DNA of 64,000 nt, taken from NCBI RefSeq assembly GCF_000022365.1, contig NC_012804.1, positions 1 to 64,000 of the forward strand, in the 5' to 3' direction. Position numbers and translations under genes: made by a program. Positions 34,373-42,736 of the stretch are shown here, piece by piece. The stretch's first letter is position 1. Every line of letters begins with the position of its first letter. The notes below the pieces were generated by a model. The model searched no databases. It saw nothing but the letters and a program-made list of their open reading frames with translations, and was not told the origin of the DNA. The DNA comes from Thermococcus gammatolerans EJ3 (lineage in GTDB: Archaea; Methanobacteriota_B; Thermococci; Thermococcales; Thermococcaceae).

Positions 34373-34888
34373 ATGGGTGTTGAAGTCCTCGAAAGGATCA
34401 GAAACCTCAACGAGCGTGAGCTTTTGAGCTACTGGATCAGGGGCGAATACGAGGAGGCTGAAACATACTGGAAGCTTGCCGAAAGGGCGAAGGAGCTCGG
34501 CCTTCCTGCGGAGGTCTACGAAACTTTTAAACAGCTTGGCGACGAGTCCAAAGAGCACGGGGACGAGCTCTACCAGATTTACCGGCGCGAGTACGGGGAG
34601 GAGCTTGTTGAGGTCAACGTTCCCAACGTTGAAGCCCTCAACGTCCTCGGTAAGTTCTGGAAGGTCGAGGACCTCGGCGACGTCCTGAGGATAGCCCTCG
34701 AAAGCGAAAAGCTGGCCGAGACGATTTACAGAAAGCTGGCCGGGGAATGCAGGGATGAGAAGCTCAGGTCAATCTACCTCCGCCTGGCCGACATCGAGCG
34801 GGGCCACTACGAGAGGCTTAAAGCCCTCGCAAACAAAATGGGTGTCGAGCTTGACGTGGAAAAGGAGTGTGAAAAGGAAAGTAGCTAG
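34373..34888 (+). CDS. Ferritin-like/rubrerythrin-like diiron protein
   Basis: 171 residues, almost all alpha-helical. Helix motifs with metal-ligand spacing are EEAETYWKL, ESKEHGDELY, ESEKLAETIY and DIERGHYERL (two ExxH pairs and single Glu residues), typical of ferritin-like diiron proteins. It may detoxify peroxide or store iron. No C-terminal rubredoxin domain is present, so it is not a full rubrerythrin. ATG 34373 follows GGGTGG by 4 bases. Its stop overlaps the mbhN stop as CTAG. Confidence 0.75.
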   Translation: MGVEVLERIRNLNERELLSYWIRGEYEEAETYWKLAERAKELGLPAEVYETFKQLGDESKEHGDELYQIYRREYGEELVEVNVPNVEALNVLGKFWKVEDLGDVLRIALESEKLAETIYRKLAGECRDEKLRSIYLRLADIERGHYERLKALANKMGVELDVEKECEKESS

Positions 34889-35322
34889 GCTTTCTTTTCG
34901 GCTTTTTTCTCACCTTTGGCCTTTTCCTTAGCCTTCTTCTGCTCCTCAAGCTTCTTCTTGATCTCCTCGACCTTCTCCGACTTGAGGGGGATGAACCTCT
35001 CGTCGTGGTTGTCGTAGCTCGCCAGCAGGAAGTCCCTGCTCAGCTTTAAGGCTCCAGTCGGGCAGACGTCAACGCACTGTCCGCAGTAGATACAGCGGGC
35101 CGTCCAGAGGGCGACCTTCCTTATCTCAGGGAGACAGACGAAGACTCCAGCAGGGCAGACGTTGTAGCACATCCTGCAGCCGACGCATTTGTCGACGTCG
35201 TACGTTATCATTCCCCTGAAGTCCTCCGGAACTGGCACTGGCTCCGTCTTCGGAAAGAGATTGGTCGCCGGCTTTTTGGTTAAGTTCTTGAGCACTGTTG
35301 GGACGAGTATCGGCGCCTTCAC
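34885..35322 (-). CDS. mbhN: Membrane-bound hydrogenase ferredoxin subunit MbhN
   Basis: 145 residues, the NuoI-like electron-input subunit of MBH. It has two [4Fe-4S] motifs, DKCVGCRMCYNVCPAGVF and RCIYCGQCVDVCPTGAL, and a C-terminal Lys/Glu-rich tail. It accepts electrons from ferredoxin and passes them to MbhJ. GTG 35322 follows GGAGGTGAT and overlaps the mbhM stop as GTGA. It is the last gene of the operon. Confidence 0.95.
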   Translation of the reverse strand: MKAPILVPTVLKNLTKKPATNLFPKTEPVPVPEDFRGMITYDVDKCVGCRMCYNVCPAGVFVCLPEIRKVALWTARCIYCGQCVDVCPTGALKLSRDFLLASYDNHDERFIPLKSEKVEEIKKKLEEQKKAKEKAKGEKKAEKKA

Positions 35323-36311
35323 ATTATCACCTCCATCGCTATGAGGAGCGAGCCCACGAGCGAGGCTAAGAAGACGTTCTTCCACAGGAAGTCAACGGCC
35401 TGGGTTACCTTCAGCCTTCCTGTCACGGCCCTGAAGACGCTTCCGACGATGAAGAGCAGGATGAAGACCTTGAGCGTGTGGAAGAGCAGGTTGACGATAT
35501 CTGCTGAGAGGCCAGCGAGGTTGAAGTAGTCGGCTATCCCCCAGGGGAAGAATATAGCCACGACGAGGGAAGCCGCTATAAAGGTCTTGAGGGCCTTCGT
35601 CAGCTTGAGCAGTGCCAGATACCTCCCGCTGTACTCGACGAGCAGACCCTCAGCTATCTCCTCCTCCGCATCCGGTATGTTGAAGAACCCGACCTCCATC
35701 TCGCTCGCCAGCCACACGGAGAAGACGTAGAGGAGTATTACCGCCCCAACGAAGCTCATTGGAGTTCCTATCTCCCAGATGTTGTGCTGGTAGAAGACCC
35801 CCATGCTGAAGGGCTTGTCAACGCCCAGCTTTCCGAGGCGCCACATTATTGCAAAGATAGCAAGCATCATGGCAGGTTCCCTTGACACCAGTATGGCCGC
35901 TTCCCTCGCCGCTCCGATTTTCGCGTAGGGGTTGCCCGAGCTTATCGCTCCCACCACCTTGAAGAAGCATATCAGCGTGAGAAGGTATATGAAAACGATG
36001 ACGTCGCCCTTGCTGGCCAAAATCGGGGTGAAGCCCATCGGCGTGTAAGCCAGGAGCGCTATCGCCGTTGCCAGGGCAAGAACTGGAGCCGCCCTGAACA
36101 TGTAGTTGGCTGTTTTGGGCACTATGGTTTCCTTGCTCGCTAGCTTGAGGAAGTCGTAGAAGGGCTGAACGATTGGCGGTCCGACGCGCCTCTGCATCCT
36201 TGCCACTAACTTCCTGTCTATTCCCTCCCAGAGGAGCGAGGCGAGCGAAACGAAGCCGTAGAGCCCGAGCAGGCCCGCAATCGGGTAAACTATGCTCCCC
36301 ATCACGTCCAT
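35319..36311 (-). CDS. mbhM: Membrane-bound hydrogenase membrane anchor MbhM
   Basis: 330 residues, about eight helices, NuoH/HyfC-like. RKLVARMQRRVGPPIVQPFY near residues 36-55 and NIPDAEEEIAEGLLVEYSG near 215 are the two conserved cytoplasmic loops at the interface to the peripheral arm. It anchors MbhJ/L and connects electron flow to ion translocation. ATG 36311 is preferred because GAGGTGAT stands 4 bases before it. Confidence 0.95.
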   Translation of the reverse strand: MDVMGSIVYPIAGLLGLYGFVSLASLLWEGIDRKLVARMQRRVGPPIVQPFYDFLKLASKETIVPKTANYMFRAAPVLALATAIALLAYTPMGFTPILASKGDVIVFIYLLTLICFFKVVGAISSGNPYAKIGAAREAAILVSREPAMMLAIFAIMWRLGKLGVDKPFSMGVFYQHNIWEIGTPMSFVGAVILLYVFSVWLASEMEVGFFNIPDAEEEIAEGLLVEYSGRYLALLKLTKALKTFIAASLVVAIFFPWGIADYFNLAGLSADIVNLLFHTLKVFILLFIVGSVFRAVTGRLKVTQAVDFLWKNVFLASLVGSLLIAMEVIM

Positions 36312-36316
36312 GAGCA

Positions 36317-37594
36317 TCACCTCGAACAGCCAAGTCCAACGGGGGTCGGGTCGCCCTTCACATCTGGATTGATCTCGCGCGTTTTCTTTATCGAGGCCCT
36401 GATGAGGTCCTTCTCGGTCAGGATCCTCTTCCTTCCGTTCTCGACCACCGCAACCCTGTCCGTACAGCTCAGGCATGGGTCTATCGAGGCGACAGCAACG
36501 ACGAAGTCGGCCACCTGGTCGCCCTTGACGCCCTCAGCGACCGCGAACAGGTTCGGAAACGTCGGCTCCCTCGGCTTCCAGCGGAGGGGCTTGTCGCTTC
36601 CCTTCTTTCCGCGGACGTAGTGCACCAGCTCGCCCCTCGGCGCCTCATACCTGCCTATTCCCTCGCCGTCAACCATAAGGCGAAGCTTCGCGTAGAGGAC
36701 GTTGTCCTTGGGGAAGGCCTTTATCTTACCGTCGGGCATCCCATCGAGGGCGTGCTCGATAAGCTCTAAACTCTGCCACAGCTCGCCTATCCTCACCGCC
36801 ATCCTGTCGAATACATCGCCCCTCGGCCTTTCGCCCGTAACGTCCTGGGGCATGACCGGCTTTATTCCCAGGTCCGGGTAAACCCCTAACTTCTCGCTCC
36901 AGCGCGCGTCGTCACGGATTCCGCTTCCCCTTCCAGTGGGCCCGACTGCTCCCTGCTCTAAAGCCACGCGCCTGCTTATAACCGCGCAGTCCCTGAAACG
37001 GGCCTCTATCGTCGGGTCGTGGAGGAAAATATCTTCAATCTGCGGGAAGACCTCCTTGTAGTACTTTATCATGTCGAGGATTATCCTTCTCCTCTTCTCG
37101 TCTATGTCCCTCCTGACGCCTCCGATGGTTACCATCGAGTAGTTGACGCGGTTTCCTGCAACGGCCTCAAGCGTGTCCATGACCTTTTCACGGGCGAGCC
37201 AGGTGAGGTGCAGAACCGTGTCGTAGCCTATGTCATGCGCTAAAACGCCGAGGTTTAGCAGGTGGCTGTGTATCCTCTCGAGCTCGCCGATGATCACGCG
37301 GATGTACTCTGCCCTCTCGGGAACCTCTATTCCAGCGGCCTCTTCCACCGCCCTCGTGTAGGTGTGGTTGTGGGAGAAACTGCATATCCCGCATATCCTC
37401 TCGGCCAGGTACATTATCTGGATGTAGTTCCTCCTCAGGGCTATCCACTGGATTCCGCGCAGGTTGTAGCCGAGCTTAACATCGACGTCAACTATCCTCT
37501 CGCCGTCGAGGGTGAGTATGAACTTCTCGGGTTCCTCCAAGCCGGGATGAATCGGGCCGAAGGGTATCTTGACCCAGTACTCAACCTTCGTCAT
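36317..37594 (-). CDS. mbhL: Membrane-bound [NiFe] hydrogenase large subunit MbhL
   Basis: 425 residues, catalytic subunit of the group 4 H2-evolving hydrogenase. The nickel ligands are RICGICSFSH (about residues 67-76) and DPCLSCTDR near 380, followed by a 40-residue tail that may be removed after metal insertion. Electrons from ferredoxin reduce protons to H2 here. GGAGGCGG precedes ATG 37594; this start overlaps the stop of the 56-codon gene by ATGA. Confidence 0.96.
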   Translation of the reverse strand: MTKVEYWVKIPFGPIHPGLEEPEKFILTLDGERIVDVDVKLGYNLRGIQWIALRRNYIQIMYLAERICGICSFSHNHTYTRAVEEAAGIEVPERAEYIRVIIGELERIHSHLLNLGVLAHDIGYDTVLHLTWLAREKVMDTLEAVAGNRVNYSMVTIGGVRRDIDEKRRRIILDMIKYYKEVFPQIEDIFLHDPTIEARFRDCAVISRRVALEQGAVGPTGRGSGIRDDARWSEKLGVYPDLGIKPVMPQDVTGERPRGDVFDRMAVRIGELWQSLELIEHALDGMPDGKIKAFPKDNVLYAKLRLMVDGEGIGRYEAPRGELVHYVRGKKGSDKPLRWKPREPTFPNLFAVAEGVKGDQVADFVVAVASIDPCLSCTDRVAVVENGRKRILTEKDLIRASIKKTREINPDVKGDPTPVGLGCSR

Positions 37595-37761
37595 TGGGAA
37601 CCGCCTCCCAGAGCCCTTCTGGCGAAGCGCTCGCGGAAAGCCTTCAACTCACAAACCCGCTCCTCTACCTGTGGAGGTCTCTTAAGGTCAGTTATGGGTT
37701 TGTTCGCTCCTTTCACGATGCCTGACGGCGAATGAGCGCGAACTTCAACAAAAGGCATCAT
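37591..37761 (-). CDS. Small unannotated gene between mbhK and mbhL (56 residues)
   Basis: An open frame of 56 codons fills the gap between mbhK and mbhL. It begins ATGATG overlapping the mbhK TGA, with GAGGAGGTG 7 bases before it, and ends with a TGA that overlaps the mbhL ATG (ATGA). The protein begins MMPFVEVRAHSPSGIVKGAN and continues with a charged helical part (VEERVCELKAFRERFARRAL). It sits where fused NuoCD proteins have their linker. I know of no MBH subunit at this place; it may be a peptide subunit or assembly factor. Confidence 0.6.
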   Translation of the reverse strand: MMPFVEVRAHSPSGIVKGANKPITDLKRPPQVEERVCELKAFRERFARRALGGGSQ

Positions 37762-38324
37762 CTCTTAGCACCTCCTCTGATATAATATGGATGACCCGCA
37801 TTGTGCACCATCTCCTCTGGAATGCCCTTGTCGTCGAGGCGGAGCGGGTATATACCTTCGGGGAAGTCGTCCGGTAAAAAGAGCCTCCTCTTGTCTGGGA
37901 TGCCCTCGAAGACTATCCCGACCATCTCTGCCGCTTCCCTCTCGTACTGGGTCGCTATGGGGAAGACGTCGCTGATGTCTGGAATCACCGGGTCGTCCTT
38001 CGGCGCGCGGACGTCAACTATGAGCGACACCGCGGGAGCGTCGTCGTAGTGGATTGCGAGGTGGCTCAGGAAGCCCAGCTCGTCCCCCAAATCCTGCTCG
38101 ATGCCTATCGAGTAGTGGGCCTCGCCGTCGAGCTCCTTTATGAACCTCATTAGGGCCTTGTAGTCCTCCCGCGGGATTCTGACCCAGACCCTCTCGCGCC
38201 CCCACTTGTTGACCCTGACCTCGACCTGGGCATTTGGAAAGCGCTTCGCTATTGTTTCAGCCACTTTTTGGGTCTTGGTGGGCTCTCTGACCTCGTTCGC
38301 CTCGTTAACGGGATTATCATTCAT
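37758..38324 (-). CDS. mbhK: Membrane-bound hydrogenase NuoC-like subunit MbhK
   Basis: 188 residues, 30-kDa/NuoC family. The typical YEREAAEMVGIVFEGIPDKR segment (about residues 128-147) and LPDDFPEGIYPLR near 152 are present. It holds MbhJ and MbhL together on the cytoplasmic side. GGGAGG stands shortly before ATG 38324, and the start overlaps the mbhJ end by 8 bases. Confidence 0.94.
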   Translation of the reverse strand: MNDNPVNEANEVREPTKTQKVAETIAKRFPNAQVEVRVNKWGRERVWVRIPREDYKALMRFIKELDGEAHYSIGIEQDLGDELGFLSHLAIHYDDAPAVSLIVDVRAPKDDPVIPDISDVFPIATQYEREAAEMVGIVFEGIPDKRRLFLPDDFPEGIYPLRLDDKGIPEEMVHNAGHPYYIRGGAKR

Positions 38325-38841
38325 GTTCCTCCCCTCCCGGGACTTCTCCTTTCAGGATTTTAGCCAGCTTTTCCAGTGCCAAAACAACCCCATGTAGTAT
38401 CGCCTCCGGCCTCGGCGGACAGCCCGGGACGTAAACATCGACAGGAATCACGTTGCTCAGCGGCGCGTTGGTGAAGGGGCTCTCGTAGAAGACACCGCCA
38501 CCGGTGGCACAGGCCCCGACGGCCACCACTATCTTCGGGTCAGGTGTCTGCTCGTAAACCAGTTTGACCCTCTCAAGGCTCTGGTTGGTTACGGGCCCGG
38601 TGACGAGGAGTATGTCAGCGTGCCTCGGACTTCCGACGAGTTTGACTCCAAAGCGCTCCGCGTCGTACCTCGGTGTCAAAATGGCTATGATTTCGATGTC
38701 GCAGCCGTTGCACGAGCCGGTGTTCACGTGGAAGACCCAGGGCGACCTCCCTATGTAGCGGCACAGCTGGGCGATTCTCTTTTCAAGCCTCTCGCGCTCC
38801 GATGAGTTTGAACCGTTGTTGGCGGGAACTGTTATCGCCAT
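38317..38841 (-). CDS. mbhJ: Membrane-bound hydrogenase small subunit MbhJ
   Basis: 174 residues, NuoB-like small subunit carrying the proximal [4Fe-4S] cluster: VNTGSCNGCDIE, VGACATGGG and VPGCPPRPE supply the four cysteines. It passes electrons from MbhN to the NiFe site. ATG 38841 follows GGTGAGATGG. Confidence 0.95.
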   Translation of the reverse strand: MAITVPANNGSNSSERERLEKRIAQLCRYIGRSPWVFHVNTGSCNGCDIEIIAILTPRYDAERFGVKLVGSPRHADILLVTGPVTNQSLERVKLVYEQTPDPKIVVAVGACATGGGVFYESPFTNAPLSNVIPVDVYVPGCPPRPEAILHGVVLALEKLAKILKGEVPGGEEHE

Positions 38842-38847
38842 TCCATC

Positions 38848-39195
38848 TCACCCCCAGATGAGCAATACCACCATCACGAAGGCGGTCGTTATTATCAGGT
38901 AGCTCACGTAATCCGTGAGCAGTCCTGTGTGCTCCCCTCTGAGGGCCGTGAAGAAGCGCTTGAGCGCGTATGTTAGTCCCCACATGACGTTCCTGCCGGT
39001 GTAGCTGCCCTCAAAGTGCTCGAAGCCCGGAATAACCTTCTCGGGGTCCTCACCGCTGATGAATATCTTCGTCCCGTCGCCAACTTCCCTCGTCCCCATT
39101 CCGCTCCTCTTCGCCCACTTGTCGAGGAGGTAAGCCAGGATGAGTCCGACGATGAAAACGAGGACGAAGTAGAGCGCATCCCAGTAGCCGAACAT
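38848..39195 (-). CDS. mbhI: Membrane-bound hydrogenase subunit MbhI
   Basis: 115 residues: an N-terminal helix (FGYWDALYFVLVFIVGLILA), a soluble middle and a C-terminal helix (LIITTAFVMVVLLIW). MbhI is the small linker between the antiporter-like and hydrogenase modules in MBH-type complexes. ATG 39195 is 6 bases after GGAGGTG; the GTG at 39204 lies in that site. Confidence 0.88.
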   Translation of the reverse strand: MFGYWDALYFVLVFIVGLILAYLLDKWAKRSGMGTREVGDGTKIFISGEDPEKVIPGFEHFEGSYTGRNVMWGLTYALKRFFTALRGEHTGLLTDYVSYLIITTAFVMVVLLIWG

Positions 39196-39196
39196 T

Positions 39197-40744
39197 TCAC
39201 GCACCTCCTAAGACAGCGCTTATGTAGGCCAGCTGGTCCTCAAGGGCTTTGACCGCTGGAAGCATGATCTTCTCGCTTATCTGCCAGGGGAAGAGCCCCA
39301 TGATGACTATCGCGACCGCGAGGATTATTATCGGCCAGAGCATGCTCGCCTCGGGGTCTCTGGCCTTCATGACCCTCTCGCTGGGCCTTCCGAAGAAGGT
39401 GTAGAGAACCCTGACGTATGCTGCCGTACAGAATGCCGTTCCGATTATCGCTATCGCGCCGAGTATCGGGTTGAATATGGCCGAGCTCTCGTAGATGAGC
39501 CACTTGCTCGCGAAGCCGTTGAGGGGTGGCATTCCCACTATTGCGGCCGCTCCTATGAGGAAGGCGAAGGTTGTTTTCGGCATTGTCTTAGCTAAACCGC
39601 TCAGCTCGTTCAGGTCCCTCGTGCCGAGCTCGTGGATTACGACTCCTGCAATCAGGAAGAGGAGCGCCTTCATGAGTGCGTGGTTGAAGGTGTGGTAAAT
39701 CGCTCCTGCAAGGGCCACCTCGCCAGTGTGGCTTCCGTAGGCCGCTAAGCCGATTCCGAGGCCGAGGAGGATGTAGCCTATCTGTCCCACCGAGGAGTAA
39801 GCCAAGAGTCTCTTCATGTCTGTCTGGACTACTGCCATCGCGTTGCCTATTATCAGAGTCAGGCAGGCGAAGATTATGATGACCCAGCCGACTGTCTTGA
39901 CGCTGACGCTCGCGCCGTAGATGCTGAGGAGTATCCTCGCCAGGGCGTAGACCCCTCCGACCTTGATGACCAGTCCGGAGAGCATGGCGCTTATTGAGCT
40001 CGGCGCGGCCGGGTGGGCATCTGCCAGCCACATGTGAACTGGTGAAGCACCGCTCTTGAAGAGGAGCCCCGCTATGAAGAGAGCTAAAGCGACCTTTGCA
40101 GTAACCGTCGGGTTCTCAATGATCTTAATTGCCATATATCCCATCGTCAGCGTCCCGTACTGGCCGTAGAGGAGGGCTATGCCGAGCAGGACGAGCGAGC
40201 TCGCTATCGAGCCGACGAACATGTACTTGATGCCGGCTTCAATGCCCTCCCATGTGTCGTTCCTGAACGCTACCAGCGCGTAGCTCGCTATGCTCATGAT
40301 TTCGAGGAAGACGTAGAAGTTGAAGAGGTCACCGGTTATCGCTATGCCGAGCATTCCGAGCTCGAGGATTAGGATGAGGGTGTAGTACTTGTCCAAGCCA
40401 GTGTCGTGCTTCATGTAGCCGAGCGAGTAAACCACCGCGAGGAAGCTAACGAGGGCCACCATGAGCACCATTATCGCGCCGAGGAGGTCTACCTCCCAGA
40501 CTATCCTTATCGGGAAGCTGACGCCCTGGCCGAGCGGGCTCTTGGCTCCGAGGGTGTAGACGATTATCCCCTTGTCCTCCCAGACAGAGTAGAAGAGCGC
40601 CGAGGCGACAGCCAATGTAGCACCGCTGATTATTACGGCCCAGGCTTCCCTCGCCTTCCTGCCGATGAGGCTCACTATCGGCATCGAGAACGCTCCGAAG
40701 AGCGGGATGATTATGAGGTAGGGCAGGATTGCTTCCCCGTTCAT
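39197..40744 (-). CDS. mbhH: Membrane-bound hydrogenase antiporter-like subunit MbhH
   Basis: 515 residues, about 14 helices, MrpD/NuoN-like. The family features are LADAHPAAPSSISAMLSGLV near residue 222 with the transmembrane Lys/His, DMKRLLAYSSVGQIGYILLG near 308 and LMKALLFLIAG near 355. It is the main ion-pumping channel of the hydrogenase. The start overlaps the mbhG stop by ATGA. Confidence 0.95.
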   Translation of the reverse strand: MNGEAILPYLIIIPLFGAFSMPIVSLIGRKAREAWAVIISGATLAVASALFYSVWEDKGIIVYTLGAKSPLGQGVSFPIRIVWEVDLLGAIMVLMVALVSFLAVVYSLGYMKHDTGLDKYYTLILILELGMLGIAITGDLFNFYVFLEIMSIASYALVAFRNDTWEGIEAGIKYMFVGSIASSLVLLGIALLYGQYGTLTMGYMAIKIIENPTVTAKVALALFIAGLLFKSGASPVHMWLADAHPAAPSSISAMLSGLVIKVGGVYALARILLSIYGASVSVKTVGWVIIIFACLTLIIGNAMAVVQTDMKRLLAYSSVGQIGYILLGLGIGLAAYGSHTGEVALAGAIYHTFNHALMKALLFLIAGVVIHELGTRDLNELSGLAKTMPKTTFAFLIGAAAIVGMPPLNGFASKWLIYESSAIFNPILGAIAIIGTAFCTAAYVRVLYTFFGRPSERVMKARDPEASMLWPIIILAVAIVIMGLFPWQISEKIMLPAVKALEDQLAYISAVLGGA

Positions 40745-41100
40745 CCCCTCAACCTCCTCAGAGCTCTCACGTCAAGGGTTCCGTAGTGGCGATAGGCGTT
40801 TATCGTCAGGGCCATTGCCAGCGAGAGGACGCAGACGCCGATGACTATGCTCGTGAGGACCAGAGCCTGCGGAAGTGGCCCCACCATCGGGCTCTTCAGG
40901 GTCTCATAGCCTGTGTAAATTGGCGCCGTCGGAACCTCGTTCAGCTCTATGCGGTAGCCGAGGCTGATCAGGAGCAAATGAATGCCAGAATCTATGATGT
41001 CCAGAGCAAGAATCAGCTTGATGAGGTTTCTTTTGGCTAAGAAGGCATATATCCCGAGGACTATGAGAAGGAAGGCCGTTATGAATTGAAACTGAATCAT
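40741..41100 (-). CDS. mbhG: Membrane-bound hydrogenase MrpC-like subunit MbhG
   Basis: 119 residues, three helices, MrpC/NuoK-like: NLIKLILALDIIDSGIHLLL and PLPQALVLTSIVIGV are typical. The ATG at 41100 overlaps the mbhF stop by ATGA and is correctly spaced from GGAGGTGG. Confidence 0.93.
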   Translation of the reverse strand: MIQFQFITAFLLIVLGIYAFLAKRNLIKLILALDIIDSGIHLLLISLGYRIELNEVPTAPIYTGYETLKSPMVGPLPQALVLTSIVIGVCVLSLAMALTINAYRHYGTLDVRALRRLRG

Positions 41101-41555
41101 GACCTCCACCTCCGGTACATGGCTATGGCAACGAGCGCGCTCACGAGACCTGTGAAGACCTTAAGGCCGACGGCAAGGTTCATTATGGGCAGGAACCCTG
41201 CCGAGAGGAGCGTTCCGGGCTTTCCGTTGAAGAACGGGCCGTTGTGCCAGAGCGTGTTGTAGAAGAACGCCGTGCCTATGCCGAGCATCGCCGCGCCGAG
41301 GAAGACGAGACCGCCGAGTCCCTCGAGGGCAGAGTACAGGTGCTTGTTGTAGTGCTTCCTCATCTCGTTGAGGCCGAATGCCACGAGAAACAGTATTCCA
41401 GCCCCAGCTATCGTCGCTCCTCCCTGGAAGCCACCTCCCGGTGTCAGGTGACCGTGGGCCACTATGTAGGCTCCGAAGATGCCTATGAGCGGGATTATGG
41501 CCCTCGCTGAAGTTTTGACGATGAGCCCCATGTCGGTGCCGCACCTCGGCCTCAT
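41097..41555 (-). CDS. mbhF: Membrane-bound hydrogenase MrpB-like subunit MbhF
   Basis: 152 residues, four helices, MrpB family with the signature HGHLTPGGGFQGGATIAGAG near residue 34. ATG 41555 overlaps the mbhE stop by ATGA with GGAGGG before it; a second ATG at 41531 with GAGGTGCGG is possible. Confidence 0.93.
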   Translation of the reverse strand: MRPRCGTDMGLIVKTSARAIIPLIGIFGAYIVAHGHLTPGGGFQGGATIAGAGILFLVAFGLNEMRKHYNKHLYSALEGLGGLVFLGAAMLGIGTAFFYNTLWHNGPFFNGKPGTLLSAGFLPIMNLAVGLKVFTGLVSALVAIAMYRRWRS

Positions 41556-41848
41556 TCCTCATCCCTCCTCCAGGGCCTCAGAAGGGCCACCGCTCCCGCT
41601 ATGGCCGTGAAAAGGACGGTCGCCTCTCCAATCGTATCGTAGCCACGGTAGTCGAACACTATGTCCGTGACGATGTTGGTACCGCCGACTTCCTGAACGC
41701 CGTGTGTGATGTAGTAGTCATCGGTGTAGCGGAGGTTCTTCCAGTCGTCCCCGCCCGGGCCGAACTTGAGGCCGTAGTTGGGATTGGCCACGTAGAGAAG
41801 CACCCCGAGGATGAAGAGCAGTGAGAGGTAAGCTATCGTCTTCTTCAT
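41552..41848 (-). CDS. mbhE: Membrane-bound hydrogenase subunit MbhE
   Basis: 98 residues, one N-terminal helix, a soluble loop and a C-terminal helix with DYRGYDTIGEATVLFTAIAG. This MrpA-C-terminal/MrpB-associated segment is a separate gene in MBH but fused to the MrpB-like part in the antiporter module at 45836. ATG 41848 overlaps the mbhD stop by ATGA and follows GGGAGGTGG. Confidence 0.9.
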   Translation of the reverse strand: MKKTIAYLSLLFILGVLLYVANPNYGLKFGPGGDDWKNLRYTDDYYITHGVQEVGGTNIVTDIVFDYRGYDTIGEATVLFTAIAGAVALLRPWRRDEE

Positions 41849-42108
41849 CGTTCCACCTCCCATCTTTCGGTCTTCGCTATGCCGTAAACCACGAGGGCGG
41901 TAACCACACCGGCACCGACGGCGGCCTCGGCTATCGCGACGTCAGGCGCGTGTAGCATGTAGAACTCGAGGCTGAGGAGCAGGCTCATCGCGGCCGACAT
42001 AAGCGTTGCCGCGAGAAGGTCCCTGAAGCGAATCGTGAGGTAGGCAGTGATGAGGACGCCGATGAGTATTATTGCCTGAATAATCATGTCAAGTGTCAGG
42101 GCGTTCAT
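41845..42108 (-). CDS. mbhD: Membrane-bound hydrogenase subunit MbhD (DUF4040-like)
   Basis: 87 residues, three helices, DUF4040-type segment with LEFYMLHAPDVAIAEAAVGA near residue 47 carrying acidic residues in the membrane. It corresponds to part of the C-terminal region of MrpA. Confidence 0.92.
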   Translation of the reverse strand: MNALTLDMIIQAIILIGVLITAYLTIRFRDLLAATLMSAAMSLLLSLEFYMLHAPDVAIAEAAVGAGVVTALVVYGIAKTERWEVER

Positions 42109-42476
42109 TCCTTCCCACCCCCGAGCTTCTCCTCGTATGCATCGATGACGGCTTTAGCCGGCTTGTAACCGCTCAGGTGCGCGGCTTTCGCTATTGCGTG
42201 CGCTCCGACCGGGTTCGTGAGGAGGAGCGCTATCAGGGCCACGAAGCTGTGGAGGGTCATCTGGAGGTACTTCGCATCGCCCGTGACGTGGAGTCTGTAC
42301 AAAGCGTGGGTCGCAACCGCAAAAACGGCGAATATCGTTCCAAAGGTGGTGCACTTGGTCGCACCGTGAAGTCTCGTGTAAACGTCCGGGAAGCGGTGGA
42401 GGGCTATGCTCCCGAGGAGGTTGAAGGTGATGTTTACCGCGAGGAAGGCGTAAATCAGGTAGTTGACCCAGCTCAT
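42105..42476 (-). CDS. mbhC: Membrane-bound hydrogenase MrpG-like subunit MbhC
   Basis: 123 residues, three helices, MrpG family: GSIALHRFPDVYTRLHGATK near residue 22 is the family signature. Overlaps mbhB and mbhD by ATGA. Confidence 0.93.
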   Translation of the reverse strand: MSWVNYLIYAFLAVNITFNLLGSIALHRFPDVYTRLHGATKCTTFGTIFAVFAVATHALYRLHVTGDAKYLQMTLHSFVALIALLLTNPVGAHAIAKAAHLSGYKPAKAVIDAYEEKLGGGKE

Positions 42477-42736
42477 TCCAATCCCCCCTGGAGGTACCTC
42501 GCGATTATGAGCGTTCCGATGTAGCTCAGGAGCGCGTAGACGATTGCAATGTCAATGTAAATCGTCCTGTCGTAGGCCGCTCCGAGGAGAACCATCGCCG
42601 CGACGACGAGCGTGTTGAGCGTATCAACTCCCACGACCCTGTCGGGGACGCTTGGTCCGAGGAGAATCCTGAGTATCGCCAGGAACGCCGCAAACGAGAT
42701 TATCAGTGCCGAGTAAAAAAAGACCGGCTCAATCAT
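42473..42736 (-). CDS. mbhB: Membrane-bound hydrogenase MrpF-like subunit MbhB
   Basis: 87 residues, three helices, MrpF family: GPSVPDRVVGVDTLNTL and IDIAIVYALLSYIGTLI. ATG 42736 overlaps the mbhA stop by ATGA, and GGAGG lies just upstream. Confidence 0.92.
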   Translation of the reverse strand: MIEPVFFYSALIISFAAFLAILRILLGPSVPDRVVGVDTLNTLVVAAMVLLGAAYDRTIYIDIAIVYALLSYIGTLIIARYLQGGLE

